Source of the DNA: Promethearchaeia archaeon | Lineage (GTDB): Archaea; Asgardarchaeota; Lokiarchaeia; Sigyniarchaeales; SOKP01 | Length of the DNA stretch: 33,372 nt | Assembly (NCBI GenBank): GCA_029856125.1 | Contig: JAHQWJ010000068.1 | Span: 1-33,372, forward strand | Direction: 5' to 3' | Shown here: positions 1 to 8,041 of the stretch, piece by piece | Position numbering within the stretch: the first letter of the stretch is position 1 | How the letters are laid out: every line of letters begins with the position of its first letter | Position numbers and translations under genes: made by a program | The notes under the pieces: generated by a model | Told to the model about the DNA's origin: nothing | The model's database searches: none | What the model saw: only the letters and a program-made list of their open reading frames with translations

Positions 1-409
1 TCTTATTTTCCATATTATATCCTTCCCTATATACAAGTCTTTTAATTCCTGCGTTAATAATTAATTTCAAACAACTCATACAAGGAAAATGCGTACTGTA
101 AAGGATAGTATTGCCTAATATTGAAGTACCATGAATAGCTGCTTGAATAATACAATTAATTTCAGCATGAACGCCTCGACATAATTCTGGCTTTTCACCA
201 CTTTTTAAATTCTGTCGTACACAGGTTTCTGGAGTACAATGATTAAATCCAGAAGGAGCGCCATTATATCCTGTCGATAGAATATGAGAATCCTTAACTA
301 AAACTGAACCTACCTTTCGCTTTATGCAAGTACTTCTCTCGGATACAAGTCCTGCAATTTTTATGAAATACTCGTCTTTTGATATCCTAAATTCGTTTTC
401 TTGTTTCAT
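1..409 (-). CDS. dCMP deaminase family protein (C-terminus cut off by window edge)
   Basis: Reading leftward from an ATG at 409, 136 codons are visible and the frame is still open at base 1, so the C-terminus is missing. The protein has the zinc-dependent cytidine/deoxycytidylate deaminase signature: His81-Ala-Glu83 (zinc ligand and proton shuttle) and Pro109-Cys110-x2-Cys113 (zinc ligands). The segment [12 protein letters not shown] with further cysteines near residues 58-77 is typical of the ComEB/dCMP deaminase group, whose members often carry a second structural zinc site. The expected reaction is dCMP to dUMP, which supplies thymidylate synthesis. A TATA-like element lies at 437-447, so the transcript should start just before the ATG. 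The substrate (dCMP rather than another nucleotide) is inferred from family resemblance. Confidence 0.9.
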   Translation of the reverse strand, partial: MKQENEFRISKDEYFIKIAGLVSERSTCIKRKVGSVLVKDSHILSTGYNGAPSGFNHCTPETCVRQNLKSGEKPELCRGVHAEINCIIQAAIHGTSILGNTILYSTHFPCMSCLKLIINAGIKRLVYREGYNMENK

Positions 410-436
410 TTTCTTTATATGATTACTGTAAATTTT

Positions 437-447
437 CTTATAAAAGG
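437..447 (-). promoter_or_regulatory. TATA box of the dCMP deaminase gene
   Basis: Read on the minus strand this is CCTTTTATAAG, about 30 bases upstream of the ATG at 409. Archaeal transcription usually starts about 25 bases downstream of the TATA centre, which predicts a leaderless or very short-leader mRNA. No Shine-Dalgarno is visible before this ATG, which agrees. Confidence 0.5.
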
Positions 448-542
448 TTATTTATGTCCATTGAAATAATATTAATGCGATTTAAGCTACACATTCTTTA
501 GATCAGTTTATTCTATGATTATGGGTTTTAGACTTACACTTT

Positions 543-550
543 AAAAAAAA
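543..550 (-). terminator. T-tract terminator after the GT-C-like gene
   Basis: On the minus strand the stop codon at 551-553 is followed directly by eight T residues. Archaeal RNA polymerase terminates at such T-runs without needing a hairpin. Confidence 0.5.
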
Positions 551-1612
551 TTAGAAATAACTTGGGTCTAATATGAACATAATTAATAGTATAGCCAAAA
601 AGACGCAAATTATTGAAACGATAAAAACGACTAAATTATTATCAATTTTAATCTTGAGTTTAGTAAATCGTAAATTTAGATTTAAGTCAAAGTATTCTTT
701 AGGTTTTAATATTCCAAAAAGGATGAAGGGTTGAAAGTATCTTATGTAAGGATTACTGAAATATATAAAAGATGCCATAACGAATATTGAGAAAAATACG
801 ATTTCAAATGTATCTGCCTTTCTAAATCTAAACCCCAAGTACAGTACGGTTAAAACAGCTGCAGGGATAATTCTAATATAAATCGGCAAATAACCCTCAC
901 CCCTCTGATTCCAAAATGCGTATAATTCCAAATATCCTTCCAAATAAAAAACGGGTGATATTAAAAAGATAAATGCAATTATAACTGTTGTTATAAGAAA
1001 TATCTTTAATTCATCCCAGTTCTTATCATATACCAATTTCAGAAAGAGAAGTCCTATTACCGGTAGAGTATAATACTTTGCGCATACTGAGAGTGCTAAG
1101 AAAGAATAGAATAAATACTTGTGAATTTTTTTAGTTTTAGGAAAATAATACAATGCCACAAAGAAAAGTAAGAAAAAAAACGAGTCTGTTATATGATAAC
1201 CGCAATTAGATAAACTAAAAACATTATTTAAAAAGAGAAATGGATTAATAAAAAATAGGCCATAAACATATAGCCTTTTAGGAATATCGAAGCTTTTTAA
1301 GACATAGTAAAATACAATCATGATTAGCAAGTCAAAGAAAAATGCCCAGAATGCGAAAATTTCAAGCATCCCAAATGATAAGAATTTGAAAATAAATAGA
1401 AATATTTGTGCGAGAGGAGGGTAAATCTCAAAACTTTGGTAATTAATTTCAACATCGCCCCAACTCCTCCCAGGTTCTATAATTTGAATAATATAATAAA
1501 AAATTAACATTACAACCCTAATAAGTATTCCAGCAAAAATAAAAATAAGAGCTTTATTAGATAGAATACGATTAATTAAGCTTAATTCTGACTGTTCTGA
1601 ATTTTCTTGCAT
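551..1612 (-). CDS. Multi-pass membrane protein, probable GT-C glycosyltransferase
   Basis: About 353 residues, nearly all hydrophobic, with roughly ten predicted membrane helices. After the first helix there is an external loop with acidic residues (Gly-Asp-Val-Glu) and a Tyr-Pro-Pro-Leu motif. This is the usual arrangement in GT-C enzymes that take sugars from polyprenyl-phosphate donors (PIG-M, GT39 and GT87-like families). The neighbour across the divergent promoter is a dolichyl-phosphate sugar synthase-like GT2, which would make such a donor. I chose the ATG at 1612. A GTG at 1654 would add 14 residues, but it lies upstream of the transcription start predicted from the TATA-like element at 1663-1677. 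Family assignment rests on topology and context; the sugar and acceptor are unknown. Confidence 0.6.
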   Translation of the reverse strand: MQENSEQSELSLINRILSNKALIFIFAGILIRVVMLIFYYIIQIIEPGRSWGDVEINYQSFEIYPPLAQIFLFIFKFLSFGMLEIFAFWAFFFDLLIMIVFYYVLKSFDIPKRLYVYGLFFINPFLFLNNVFSLSNCGYHITDSFFFLLFFVALYYFPKTKKIHKYLFYSFLALSVCAKYYTLPVIGLLFLKLVYDKNWDELKIFLITTVIIAFIFLISPVFYLEGYLELYAFWNQRGEGYLPIYIRIIPAAVLTVLYLGFRFRKADTFEIVFFSIFVMASFIYFSNPYIRYFQPFILFGILKPKEYFDLNLNLRFTKLKIKIDNNLVVFIVSIICVFLAILLIMFILDPSYF

Positions 1613-1662
1613 GATTATCCCGTAAAACAGTAATTCAACTAAACACCCTAGCACTAAACATG

Positions 1663-1733
1663 TTTATATTTATAAGGAAATTAAATAATTCTAAAATTTA
1701 ATTAAATTATAAAATTTATTAATCTATATAAAC
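1663..1733. promoter_or_regulatory. Divergent promoter pair between the GT-C-like and GT2 genes
   Basis: Two TATA-like elements face away from each other. One is on the minus strand at 1663-1677 (TTATAAATATAAAC) for the gene starting at 1612. The other is on the plus strand at 1724-1733 (CTATATAAAC) for the gene starting at 1767. Spacing from each fits a start about 25 bases downstream followed by a short leader. Both argue for the downstream ATG codons over the GTG at 1654 and the TTG at 1734. Confidence 0.45.
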
Positions 1734-1766
1734 TTGAATTTCTGCTTAAATCGGAATTACTTTATT

Positions 1767-2522
1767 ATGATTAAAATTTTCATTCCTGTTTACAACGAAG
1801 AGGAATTTATAGAACAAAACCTTCGTTACATGGTTCCCAAGTTTTCCAAGCTATTAACAGATGATTATAAGATTTATGTTGTTAATGATGGAAGCACTGA
1901 TCGAACGGGTGATATATTAGATTCTATTAGCATTGATAATGTTATACATTTAAAATGCAATGGCCCTTCAGTTAGAGAAAATCTTGCTAAAATGTTTGTT
2001 AAACAGGGTCAAAAAGGTGACTTAATATTTTTCATGGATGCTGATCTTTCAACTGATATGAGTTCGCTCCCTCAAATGATTACTGAAATGAAAAGAGGGT
2101 TTGATATTGTAGTAGGAAGTCGATATCAAAAAGGAGCAAAACTAAATAGGATTCCATATCGATTTATTGTATCAAAAATTTTTAATACGTTTTTAAATCT
2201 TTATTTTGGTTCTCGTGTTAGAGACCACGAATGTGGTTTTAAATTGTTTAAGTATGAAGTTATTCGTGATTTGGTAAAGGATATGGGAGTGAATTTACAA
2301 AGAAGAGCATTTTGGGACTCTGAAATGTTAATTAGAGCCCAACAAAAGGGATACCGAATAAAAGAGGTTCCAGTTATTTGGATAGAAGGTCCTAAATCCT
2401 ATATTTCAATTAACAAAGAGAAATCTATGGTAAGTTATATACTAATACTGAGATTTAGATTAGTTAATGAAAGAAAGATTAATAGAAAAAAACAAAAGTC
2501 ACTTTCTATAAACTCCAACTAA
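1767..2522 (+). CDS. GT2 glycosyltransferase, dolichyl-phosphate sugar synthase-like (DPM1/ALG5 type)
   Basis: A 251-residue GT-A fold enzyme without a membrane anchor. It opens with the nucleotide-binding strand IFIPVYNEEE and has Asp41 in NDGSTD and the metal-binding Asp91-Ala-Asp93. Downstream come GSRY, DHECGFKLF and a W-D-S-E-M motif near the catalytic region. DADLS is commoner in ALG5/dolichyl-phosphate glucosyltransferases than in bacterial capsule GT2s. It likely moves a hexose from UDP- or GDP-sugar to a polyprenyl phosphate at the cytoplasmic face, providing the donor for GT-C enzymes such as the divergent neighbour. ATG 1767 is preferred over the TTG at 1734 because it begins right before the first beta strand and fits the TATA box. 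The last 24 bases overlap the end of the converging methyltransferase gene. Confidence 0.85.
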   Translation: MIKIFIPVYNEEEFIEQNLRYMVPKFSKLLTDDYKIYVVNDGSTDRTGDILDSISIDNVIHLKCNGPSVRENLAKMFVKQGQKGDLIFFMDADLSTDMSSLPQMITEMKRGFDIVVGSRYQKGAKLNRIPYRFIVSKIFNTFLNLYFGSRVRDHECGFKLFKYEVIRDLVKDMGVNLQRRAFWDSEMLIRAQQKGYRIKEVPVIWIEGPKSYISINKEKSMVSYILILRFRLVNERKINRKKQKSLSINSN

Positions 2523-3203
2523 GGAAAGACCAAATGGGAGTCGATAATCTCTCGTAATTAATTTATTTTCAATTTTTAAGAAATTTAAAAAGACTTTCTC
2601 TAGTAAATAGGGAAGGTTAAAATAATCTGTTTTTGGTTTTGCTCTTTTTTTTAATAGTCTTAAGATAGAAAGAGGGAGAAATAAAATTGAATTCCAATAA
2701 CTAAGATATTCGTAGTTGAAAACTTTCAATAATTGAAATAATTTCTTTTTGCTATATCTTCGATAATGTAGTAATGCTCTATCGTGTGCACTAAATAAAA
2801 AATTGAAGGCAGGAACCATGAGTAAGAGGAGCCCCCTTTTTTTTAATACTCTATGTGCTTCTAAAACCGCTTTTTTATCATTCTTTATATGTTCAAAAAC
2901 ATCAAATGAACACACGATATCAAAAAAATCATCAGGATAGGGTAAAGCTGTCGCATCGCATAATTTCTTTTCAGAATATAAATTTGACGGGATTAAATCT
3001 AAAGCTTTTTTATTAACATCAATAATATATATATTTCCAAATCGATTTATTATTTCAAGATCGGCACCAGTTCCGGCTCCAATATTTAAGATTTTTAGAT
3101 TTTTACGGCCAATTTTATTCATTAGTATATTAATTAAATCTTTTTTACTCCTAAACCAAAATTGATCTCCAGTTTGTCCGTCTATATAATCCCTGTAATC
3201 CAT
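2499..3203 (-). CDS. Class I SAM-dependent methyltransferase
   Basis: A 234-residue Rossmann methyltransferase. Motif I is ILNIGAGTGADLE (near residues 38-50), the acidic end of the second strand is IIDVN, and motif IV is DIVCSFDVFEHI, followed by the typical HRVLKKRGLLLLMVP strand. The C-terminal half has a hydrophobic stretch (SILFLPLSILRLLKK), suggesting contact with the membrane. Members of this Methyltransf_11-like group often sit next to polyprenyl-phosphate glycosyltransferases, as here, so a glycan or lipid acceptor is plausible but unproven. It is in the same orientation as the UPF0104 gene upstream (45 bases apart) and probably shares its transcript. Confidence 0.8.
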   Translation of the reverse strand: MDYRDYIDGQTGDQFWFRSKKDLINILMNKIGRKNLKILNIGAGTGADLEIINRFGNIYIIDVNKKALDLIPSNLYSEKKLCDATALPYPDDFFDIVCSFDVFEHIKNDKKAVLEAHRVLKKRGLLLLMVPAFNFLFSAHDRALLHYRRYSKKKLFQLLKVFNYEYLSYWNSILFLPLSILRLLKKRAKPKTDYFNLPYLLEKVFLNFLKIENKLITRDYRLPFGLSLVGVYRK

Positions 3204-3248
3204 CTTTACTTAACTAATCTTAATTTCTAATTTTTTATAGAAATGATA

Positions 3249-4298
3249 TTAATTATTGATTGTCTTAATCTTTTTCAAGCTAAAGTTATAATGAAAAATA
3301 GAGTATCCTCCAAAAAATAAGAGATAGGCACTTCTGAATAAGTGATCTATAATAAATATTGACAAAATCTCAGGGAATGTAATTGTGAGAGAATAAAAGA
3401 AGAAAATAAATGCGGCTCCTACATTTTCTGAAATTCCCCAACCTCCAGGAGTAATAGGAAAAGTTTTACTAAAAAATGTAAGTATGATGGCAAGTATCAA
3501 TAAAAGGATGTTTAATTGAAATCCAAGAATGTAAAAAAAGATAATAACAATAGACGCATCAATTATCCAAGTTGGAAAACCCAGTAAGATTATGTAAATT
3601 AATTCTCGTCTATGATCTTTAAATTTTTTCATGCCTTCTTTAAAATTTATCACAAATCGTCCCACATAATGAGCTAGTTTTGGTGATATTTTCTTTAAAA
3701 TATTAATTACGAACTCTGTTTTGTATAGAAGTAAAATAAGGATTACTAATATTCCAATAATAACTATCGCACCAATAGCTAAATAAAATTGAATATTTTG
3801 ACCTAAAATTTGCCCAGAGATCGCTCCACTGAAATTACTAATATAGAGATATATTAACGCAAAGCAGCTAATAATGAAAAGTAGAATTAAATCTAATACT
3901 CTTTCAATCGCAATCGCTGCTACAGATTCGCTAAGAAGGATTTTTTCTTCATCTTTTATCATAAAAATTTTAGCGAAATCTCCTAATTTACCGGGAGTTA
4001 GATCATTTATAACAAATGAAGCTCCAGTAGAGAAAAAAGCGGTTGTATATTTGATATTTAGATTAAGACCTTTAAAAATTAATTTTAATTTATATGCCCT
4101 CAATATAAAAGCAATAGTGTATGTTATTACAAAAATTATTAACCCGAAAAAACCCACAGTGATTAAGTTTTGAATAAATTGCAAAAAATCTACAAAAAAC
4201 AGCATAAAAATTAATAATAAAATGGTTCCTATTCCAATGATTAGCCGTTTTCTTTTTTTTATCCAAACAATGAATTTACTATTTTTTTCTTCACTCAT
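3249..4298 (-). CDS. UPF0104 / lysylphosphatidylglycerol synthase-TM family integral membrane protein
   Basis: A 349-residue protein with about eight membrane helices. It carries the family hallmark near the C-terminus, TPGGWGISENVGAAF (a P-G-G-x-G-x-x-E pattern), and the cytoplasmic loop motif DLTPGKLGDFAKI with AIERVLDL. Relatives include the membrane half of bacterial MprF, which flips lipids, and AglD-type proteins of archaeal glycosylation. With GT2, GT-C-like and methyltransferase genes next door, moving or handling a polyprenyl-linked sugar or a phospholipid is a reasonable inference. There is no synthase domain, so it is a stand-alone transporter-type member. Confidence 0.8.
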   Translation of the reverse strand: MSEEKNSKFIVWIKKRKRLIIGIGTILLLIFMLFFVDFLQFIQNLITVGFFGLIIFVITYTIAFILRAYKLKLIFKGLNLNIKYTTAFFSTGASFVINDLTPGKLGDFAKIFMIKDEEKILLSESVAAIAIERVLDLILLFIISCFALIYLYISNFSGAISGQILGQNIQFYLAIGAIVIIGILVILILLLYKTEFVINILKKISPKLAHYVGRFVINFKEGMKKFKDHRRELIYIILLGFPTWIIDASIVIIFFYILGFQLNILLLILAIILTFFSKTFPITPGGWGISENVGAAFIFFFYSLTITFPEILSIFIIDHLFRSAYLLFFGGYSIFHYNFSLKKIKTINN

Positions 4299-4466
4299 AA
4301 ATTAAAATTCAAAATTTTCTTTTTATCTTAAATTTATTCAATTTTTATAATATGACAATAAAATAATAGATCTTATTAGGAGAACTATTTTGAAGAAGAG
4401 AATTTACACATTTTCAATAATACAATTATAGATAAATTTTTTGGAAAAGAAATCAAAACATTATAT

Positions 4467-5729
4467 ATGGAAAAGGTTGAATTATTGGCACCTGCTAAAA
4501 ACTTCAAGGCGATAAAAGCTGCCTCAAAATATGCTGATTCCATCTATTTTGGAATTGAAAAGTTTAATATGAGGATGCGTTCTGAAAATATCGCCTTGAA
4601 AGACTTAAGTAAAACAACTAATTTTTGCCACGAACATAATTTAAAAGCATACTTAACTACAAATATTCTAATCTATGATAAAGAATTGGAATTTTTGAGA
4701 ACAATAATTAAAAAAGGAAAAGAATCTAATATTGACGCTGTAATAGTTCATGATATTGCTGCAATAGAAATCGCAAAAGAATTTGATATGCCATTCCATA
4801 TATCAACTCAGTGTAACGTCTCAAATTCATTGTCTGCGAGATTTTATGAGAAGCTAGGTGCTGAGAGAATTATTCTTGCTAGAGAGTTATCGTTGGAAAA
4901 AATAAAAGAGATTAAAAGAAATTTACATAAAGCAGAGATAGAAGTCTTTATTCATGGTGCAATGTGCACTTCTGTTAGTGGGAGATGCTACTTTTCTCAA
5001 GATATATGCGGAACTGAAAAGAAATCAGCTAACCGAGGAAGTTGCATACAACCTTGTAGAAGACGCTGGTGGGTAAGGGAAGAATCTGGGGCAGAATATA
5101 TTTACGATGGAGTGAGATTTATGAATTCACGAGATCTTTGTACTATAGCCTACATCCCAGAATTAATAGAAGCAAAAGTTGATGCTTTCAAAATTGAGGG
5201 TAGGATGAGACACCCACACTATGTCGAGATAGTTACTAAAACTTATCGTGAAGCAATTGAAGCATACTATGATGGTACATTTTCAAAAAAAAAAGCTGGT
5301 AGATGGGTAACTGATTTAAAAAAAGTTTATAATCGTGGGTTTACTCCGGGGTTTTACTTTAAAAGAATGACAGAAGAAGACCATCAACATAAATCACCAG
5401 CAAATTTATCGCATTTTAGATATATAAGATTAGGGGTAGTTGAAGAATATGATCCGAAGAAAAACTCTGCGTTCATATCTCTAAACAATGGTTATTTGAC
5501 GAAAAACGACGATGTTATTATTATGGGCAAAAATACAGACACATACTTGCATCAAAAGGCTAAAAAAATAATTTACGGCGGTAAATCGGTTGACAAAACT
5601 CCGCGAGGCACTACGGAAAATAAGGTTAGTATAGAATTGCGTGTAGATGGAAAAGTAATTGGTAACGGAGAAGATACAATCTATATTTTCACTGATAAAA
5701 CCTATAAGTTGAAAAAATATTCTTTATAA
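4467..5729 (+). CDS. U32 peptidase-family protein (probable RNA-modification enzyme type)
   Basis: A 420-residue protein with the U32 TIM-barrel start (VELLAPAKNFKAIKAASKYADSIYFG) and the signature region FIHGAMCTSVSGRCYFS followed by NRGSCIQPCRR. Cys167, Cys174, Cys193 and Cys197 fit the conserved cysteines proposed to hold an iron-sulphur cluster in this family. The C-terminal 100 residues form a beta-rich domain that ends in a strand with GNGEDTIYIF. Characterised bacterial relatives (TrhP, RlhA) hydroxylate tRNA or rRNA, while older work called others collagenases. The archaeal role is not known. It is followed 33 bases later by ftcD in the same direction, a probable two-gene unit. Confidence 0.85.
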   Translation: MEKVELLAPAKNFKAIKAASKYADSIYFGIEKFNMRMRSENIALKDLSKTTNFCHEHNLKAYLTTNILIYDKELEFLRTIIKKGKESNIDAVIVHDIAAIEIAKEFDMPFHISTQCNVSNSLSARFYEKLGAERIILARELSLEKIKEIKRNLHKAEIEVFIHGAMCTSVSGRCYFSQDICGTEKKSANRGSCIQPCRRRWWVREESGAEYIYDGVRFMNSRDLCTIAYIPELIEAKVDAFKIEGRMRHPHYVEIVTKTYREAIEAYYDGTFSKKKAGRWVTDLKKVYNRGFTPGFYFKRMTEEDHQHKSPANLSHFRYIRLGVVEEYDPKKNSAFISLNNGYLTKNDDVIIMGKNTDTYLHQKAKKIIYGGKSVDKTPRGTTENKVSIELRVDGKVIGNGEDTIYIFTDKTYKLKKYSL

Positions 5730-5762
5730 TTAACAATAATTCAATCGTAATTCATAATTATC

Positions 5763-6680
5763 ATGGAGAATAAAATCAAAAAGATTGTTGAGTCTGTTCC
5801 TAATTATAGCGAGGGCACAGATGGAAAAAAAGTCGAACAGATCGTTTCTGAAATTAAAAATACCCCTAAAACTAAAATTGTTGACATTCAATACGACAGC
5901 GACTATAATAGAGCTGTTATTACATTTGTAGGAACACCAGAAGCTGTCTTGATGGCAAATATAGCAGCTGCTAAAAAAGCAATAGAATTAATTGATATGA
6001 ACAAGCATAAAGGTCAACATCCTCGAATAGGCGCAATTGATGTAGTTCCATTTGTTCCCGCTCAGAATGTTTCAATTGAGGAGTGTATTGAATTATCGAA
6101 GCGGTTTGCTGAAGAAATGGCAAAAGAGGGAGTTCCAGTATATTTATACGAAGAATCGGCAAAATTTCTTGAAAGAAAAAATATTGATAAGATAAGAAAG
6201 GGGGAATATGAAGGGTTGAAAGAAAGTATTGAAACAGATTCTGATAGAAAACCAGATTTTGGACCTTCTAAATTTCATCCGACAGCCGGAGCGATTGTTA
6301 CAGGGGCTAGGTACCCTCTTATAAGCTTTAATATCAACCTTGGGACTAAAAATGTAAAAGTAGCAAAAAAAGTAGCTAAAGCGATCCACTTGCAATCGGG
6401 AGGATTGGTGAATGTTAAAGCTATGGGTACGGATTTAAAAGAAAGAGATTGCGTTCAAGTGGGTATTAGCAATATTAATTTCAAAAAGACACCTTTATAT
6501 CGTCAGATGGAGCTCGTGCGAATTGAAGCTGCTCGCTATGGAGTATCGATCGTCGGAACTGAGTTAATAGGAGTATTACCTTTAGAAGCTGTTCTTAATT
6601 CGTTAGATTATTACTTACAACTTGAAAACCCTAAGAAACTTGAACCAAAGCATTTATTAGAAGATTATTTCGATTTCTAG
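5763..6680 (+). CDS. ftcD: Glutamate formimidoyltransferase
   Basis: A 305-residue protein matching the formiminotransferase part of FTCD. It begins with VESVPNYSEG, and the catalytic His82 lies in KHKGQHPRIGAIDVVPFVP. The C-terminal subdomain starts near FHPTAGAIVTGARYPL. It transfers the formimino group from N-formimino-L-glutamate to a tetrahydropterin, releasing glutamate, and so is the last step of the histidine pathway encoded on the opposite strand. The cyclodeaminase domain of the 540-residue animal enzyme is absent, as in many prokaryotes, and no separate cyclodeaminase is in the window. Whether the carrier is folate or a methanopterin is not visible. Its stop is 16 bases from the end of converging hutI. 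Confidence 0.93.
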   Translation: MENKIKKIVESVPNYSEGTDGKKVEQIVSEIKNTPKTKIVDIQYDSDYNRAVITFVGTPEAVLMANIAAAKKAIELIDMNKHKGQHPRIGAIDVVPFVPAQNVSIEECIELSKRFAEEMAKEGVPVYLYEESAKFLERKNIDKIRKGEYEGLKESIETDSDRKPDFGPSKFHPTAGAIVTGARYPLISFNINLGTKNVKVAKKVAKAIHLQSGGLVNVKAMGTDLKERDCVQVGISNINFKKTPLYRQMELVRIEAARYGVSIVGTELIGVLPLEAVLNSLDYYLQLENPKKLEPKHLLEDYFDF

Positions 6681-6696
6681 TATTTTATTTAACTAA

Positions 6697-8028
6697 TTAG
6701 TTGAAATCTACTACAACCTTACCACTTTTTATAACCTTTGATACTAAATTCACACCAAAATGGTAGGGAAGAAAATTATGATTTGGTACGTCGAAAACTA
6801 TTATATCTGCTTTTTTACCAACTTCTAAGCTACCAATTTCTTCTTGCCTTCCAATCGCACAAGCAGCATTGATTGTGGCTGCTGATAAAGCTTCAGCGGG
6901 TGACATTTTCATGTGATAACAAGCCAATGCGATTATCATTTGCATGGATTCTGTCCAACAATTTGGATTAAAGTCGGTAGCAAGAGCTACAGGAATGCCC
7001 ATTTCAATCATTTTTCTTGCGGGAGCATATTCTTTCAACATTAAACAAAATGGAGTTCCTGGTAATAGCGTAGCAATTGTTATGGTCTCTTTCAATGCTT
7101 TTAACCCTTTATCATTTGATTTCAGCATGTGTCCTACTTGCACTGCATTTAATTCGGCGGCTAATAACGCACCATTAGTGTCAACAATTTCGTCAATGTG
7201 AATCTGCGGTTTCATACCGTATTTAATGGCCGTTAATAATATTTTTTTAGTTTGTTCTGTCGAAAAAATCCCCTTTTCGCAAAAGACATCACAGAACTCT
7301 GCTAATTCTTCCTTTACTATTTTTGGAATCATTTTCGAAACTATTAGTTCTACATATTCGTCTGTTTTGCCTTTATATTCGGGTGGAACTGCATGAGCCC
7401 CTAGAAATGTAGAGACTATATCTATGGGATGCTCAAGATTCAGTTCTTTAGCCGCTAGTAACGACTTGATTTCACTCTCTGTATCTAAACCATATCCAGA
7501 TTTCGTTTCAATTGTAGTCGTACCATATTCCATCATTCTATTAAGAATAGTTTTCCCATTTTTAATTAATTGCGTTAACGGAGCTTTTCTTGTTGCTTTA
7601 ACTGTTTTTAATATTCCCCCTCCAGATTCCAAAATTTCAAGATAAGTCATGCCTGCAAGTTTCATTTCGAGCTCGTTTTCTCTATACCCATCAAAAATAA
7701 TGTGAGTATGAGGATCAATAAAGCCTGGAGTTACCAACTTATTTGTTGCATCGATAATAATTGTCTCTTCATTTGGAGGAAAATTGGCTATTAATTCTTG
7801 AGTAGTTCCTATAAAAATTATAGAATTACGCAAAATGGCTACAGCTCCATCAGGAATAATTGCAAGGTTTTTCATGTCTTTACCCACTCTTGGAACACCG
7901 AAAGCAGTATCCATTGTTACCAGTTCATTTGCGTGAATGATAATTAAATCCACTTGAGTTATTTTATCATTATTGTTTTGATCGCTTCTTTTTATTCTTT
8001 TAGGTGTGGGGGTTGATCTTACAGACAT
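6697..8028 (-). CDS. hutI: Imidazolonepropionase
   Basis: A 443-residue amidohydrolase that converts 4-imidazolone-5-propionate to N-formimino-L-glutamate. Metal and substrate residues are in place: His107-Thr-His109 in DPHTHIIF, then R-E-N-E, then ETKSGYGLD, GAHAVPPEY, His277 in QIHIDE, His300 in VGHML and Asp352 in ATDFNPN. The first 25 residues form a basic, polar extension (several Arg/Lys, then Asn-rich) not usual in bacterial HutI. A GTG at codon 26 (base 7953) would give the normal N-terminus, but no Shine-Dalgarno supports it, so I keep the ATG. It is the last gene of the hutU-hutH-hutI operon, 13 bases after hutH. Confidence 0.95.
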   Translation of the reverse strand: MSVRSTPTPKRIKRSDQNNNDKITQVDLIIIHANELVTMDTAFGVPRVGKDMKNLAIIPDGAVAILRNSIIFIGTTQELIANFPPNEETIIIDATNKLVTPGFIDPHTHIIFDGYRENELEMKLAGMTYLEILESGGGILKTVKATRKAPLTQLIKNGKTILNRMMEYGTTTIETKSGYGLDTESEIKSLLAAKELNLEHPIDIVSTFLGAHAVPPEYKGKTDEYVELIVSKMIPKIVKEELAEFCDVFCEKGIFSTEQTKKILLTAIKYGMKPQIHIDEIVDTNGALLAAELNAVQVGHMLKSNDKGLKALKETITIATLLPGTPFCLMLKEYAPARKMIEMGIPVALATDFNPNCWTESMQMIIALACYHMKMSPAEALSAATINAACAIGRQEEIGSLEVGKKADIIVFDVPNHNFLPYHFGVNLVSKVIKSGKVVVDFN

Positions 8029-8041
8029 GATATTCTCTTCT

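Noticed and set aside
1613..1654. GTG at 1654 as start of the GT-C-like protein
   Set aside because: It would be upstream of the transcript start predicted from the TATA box; the ATG at 1612 fits better.
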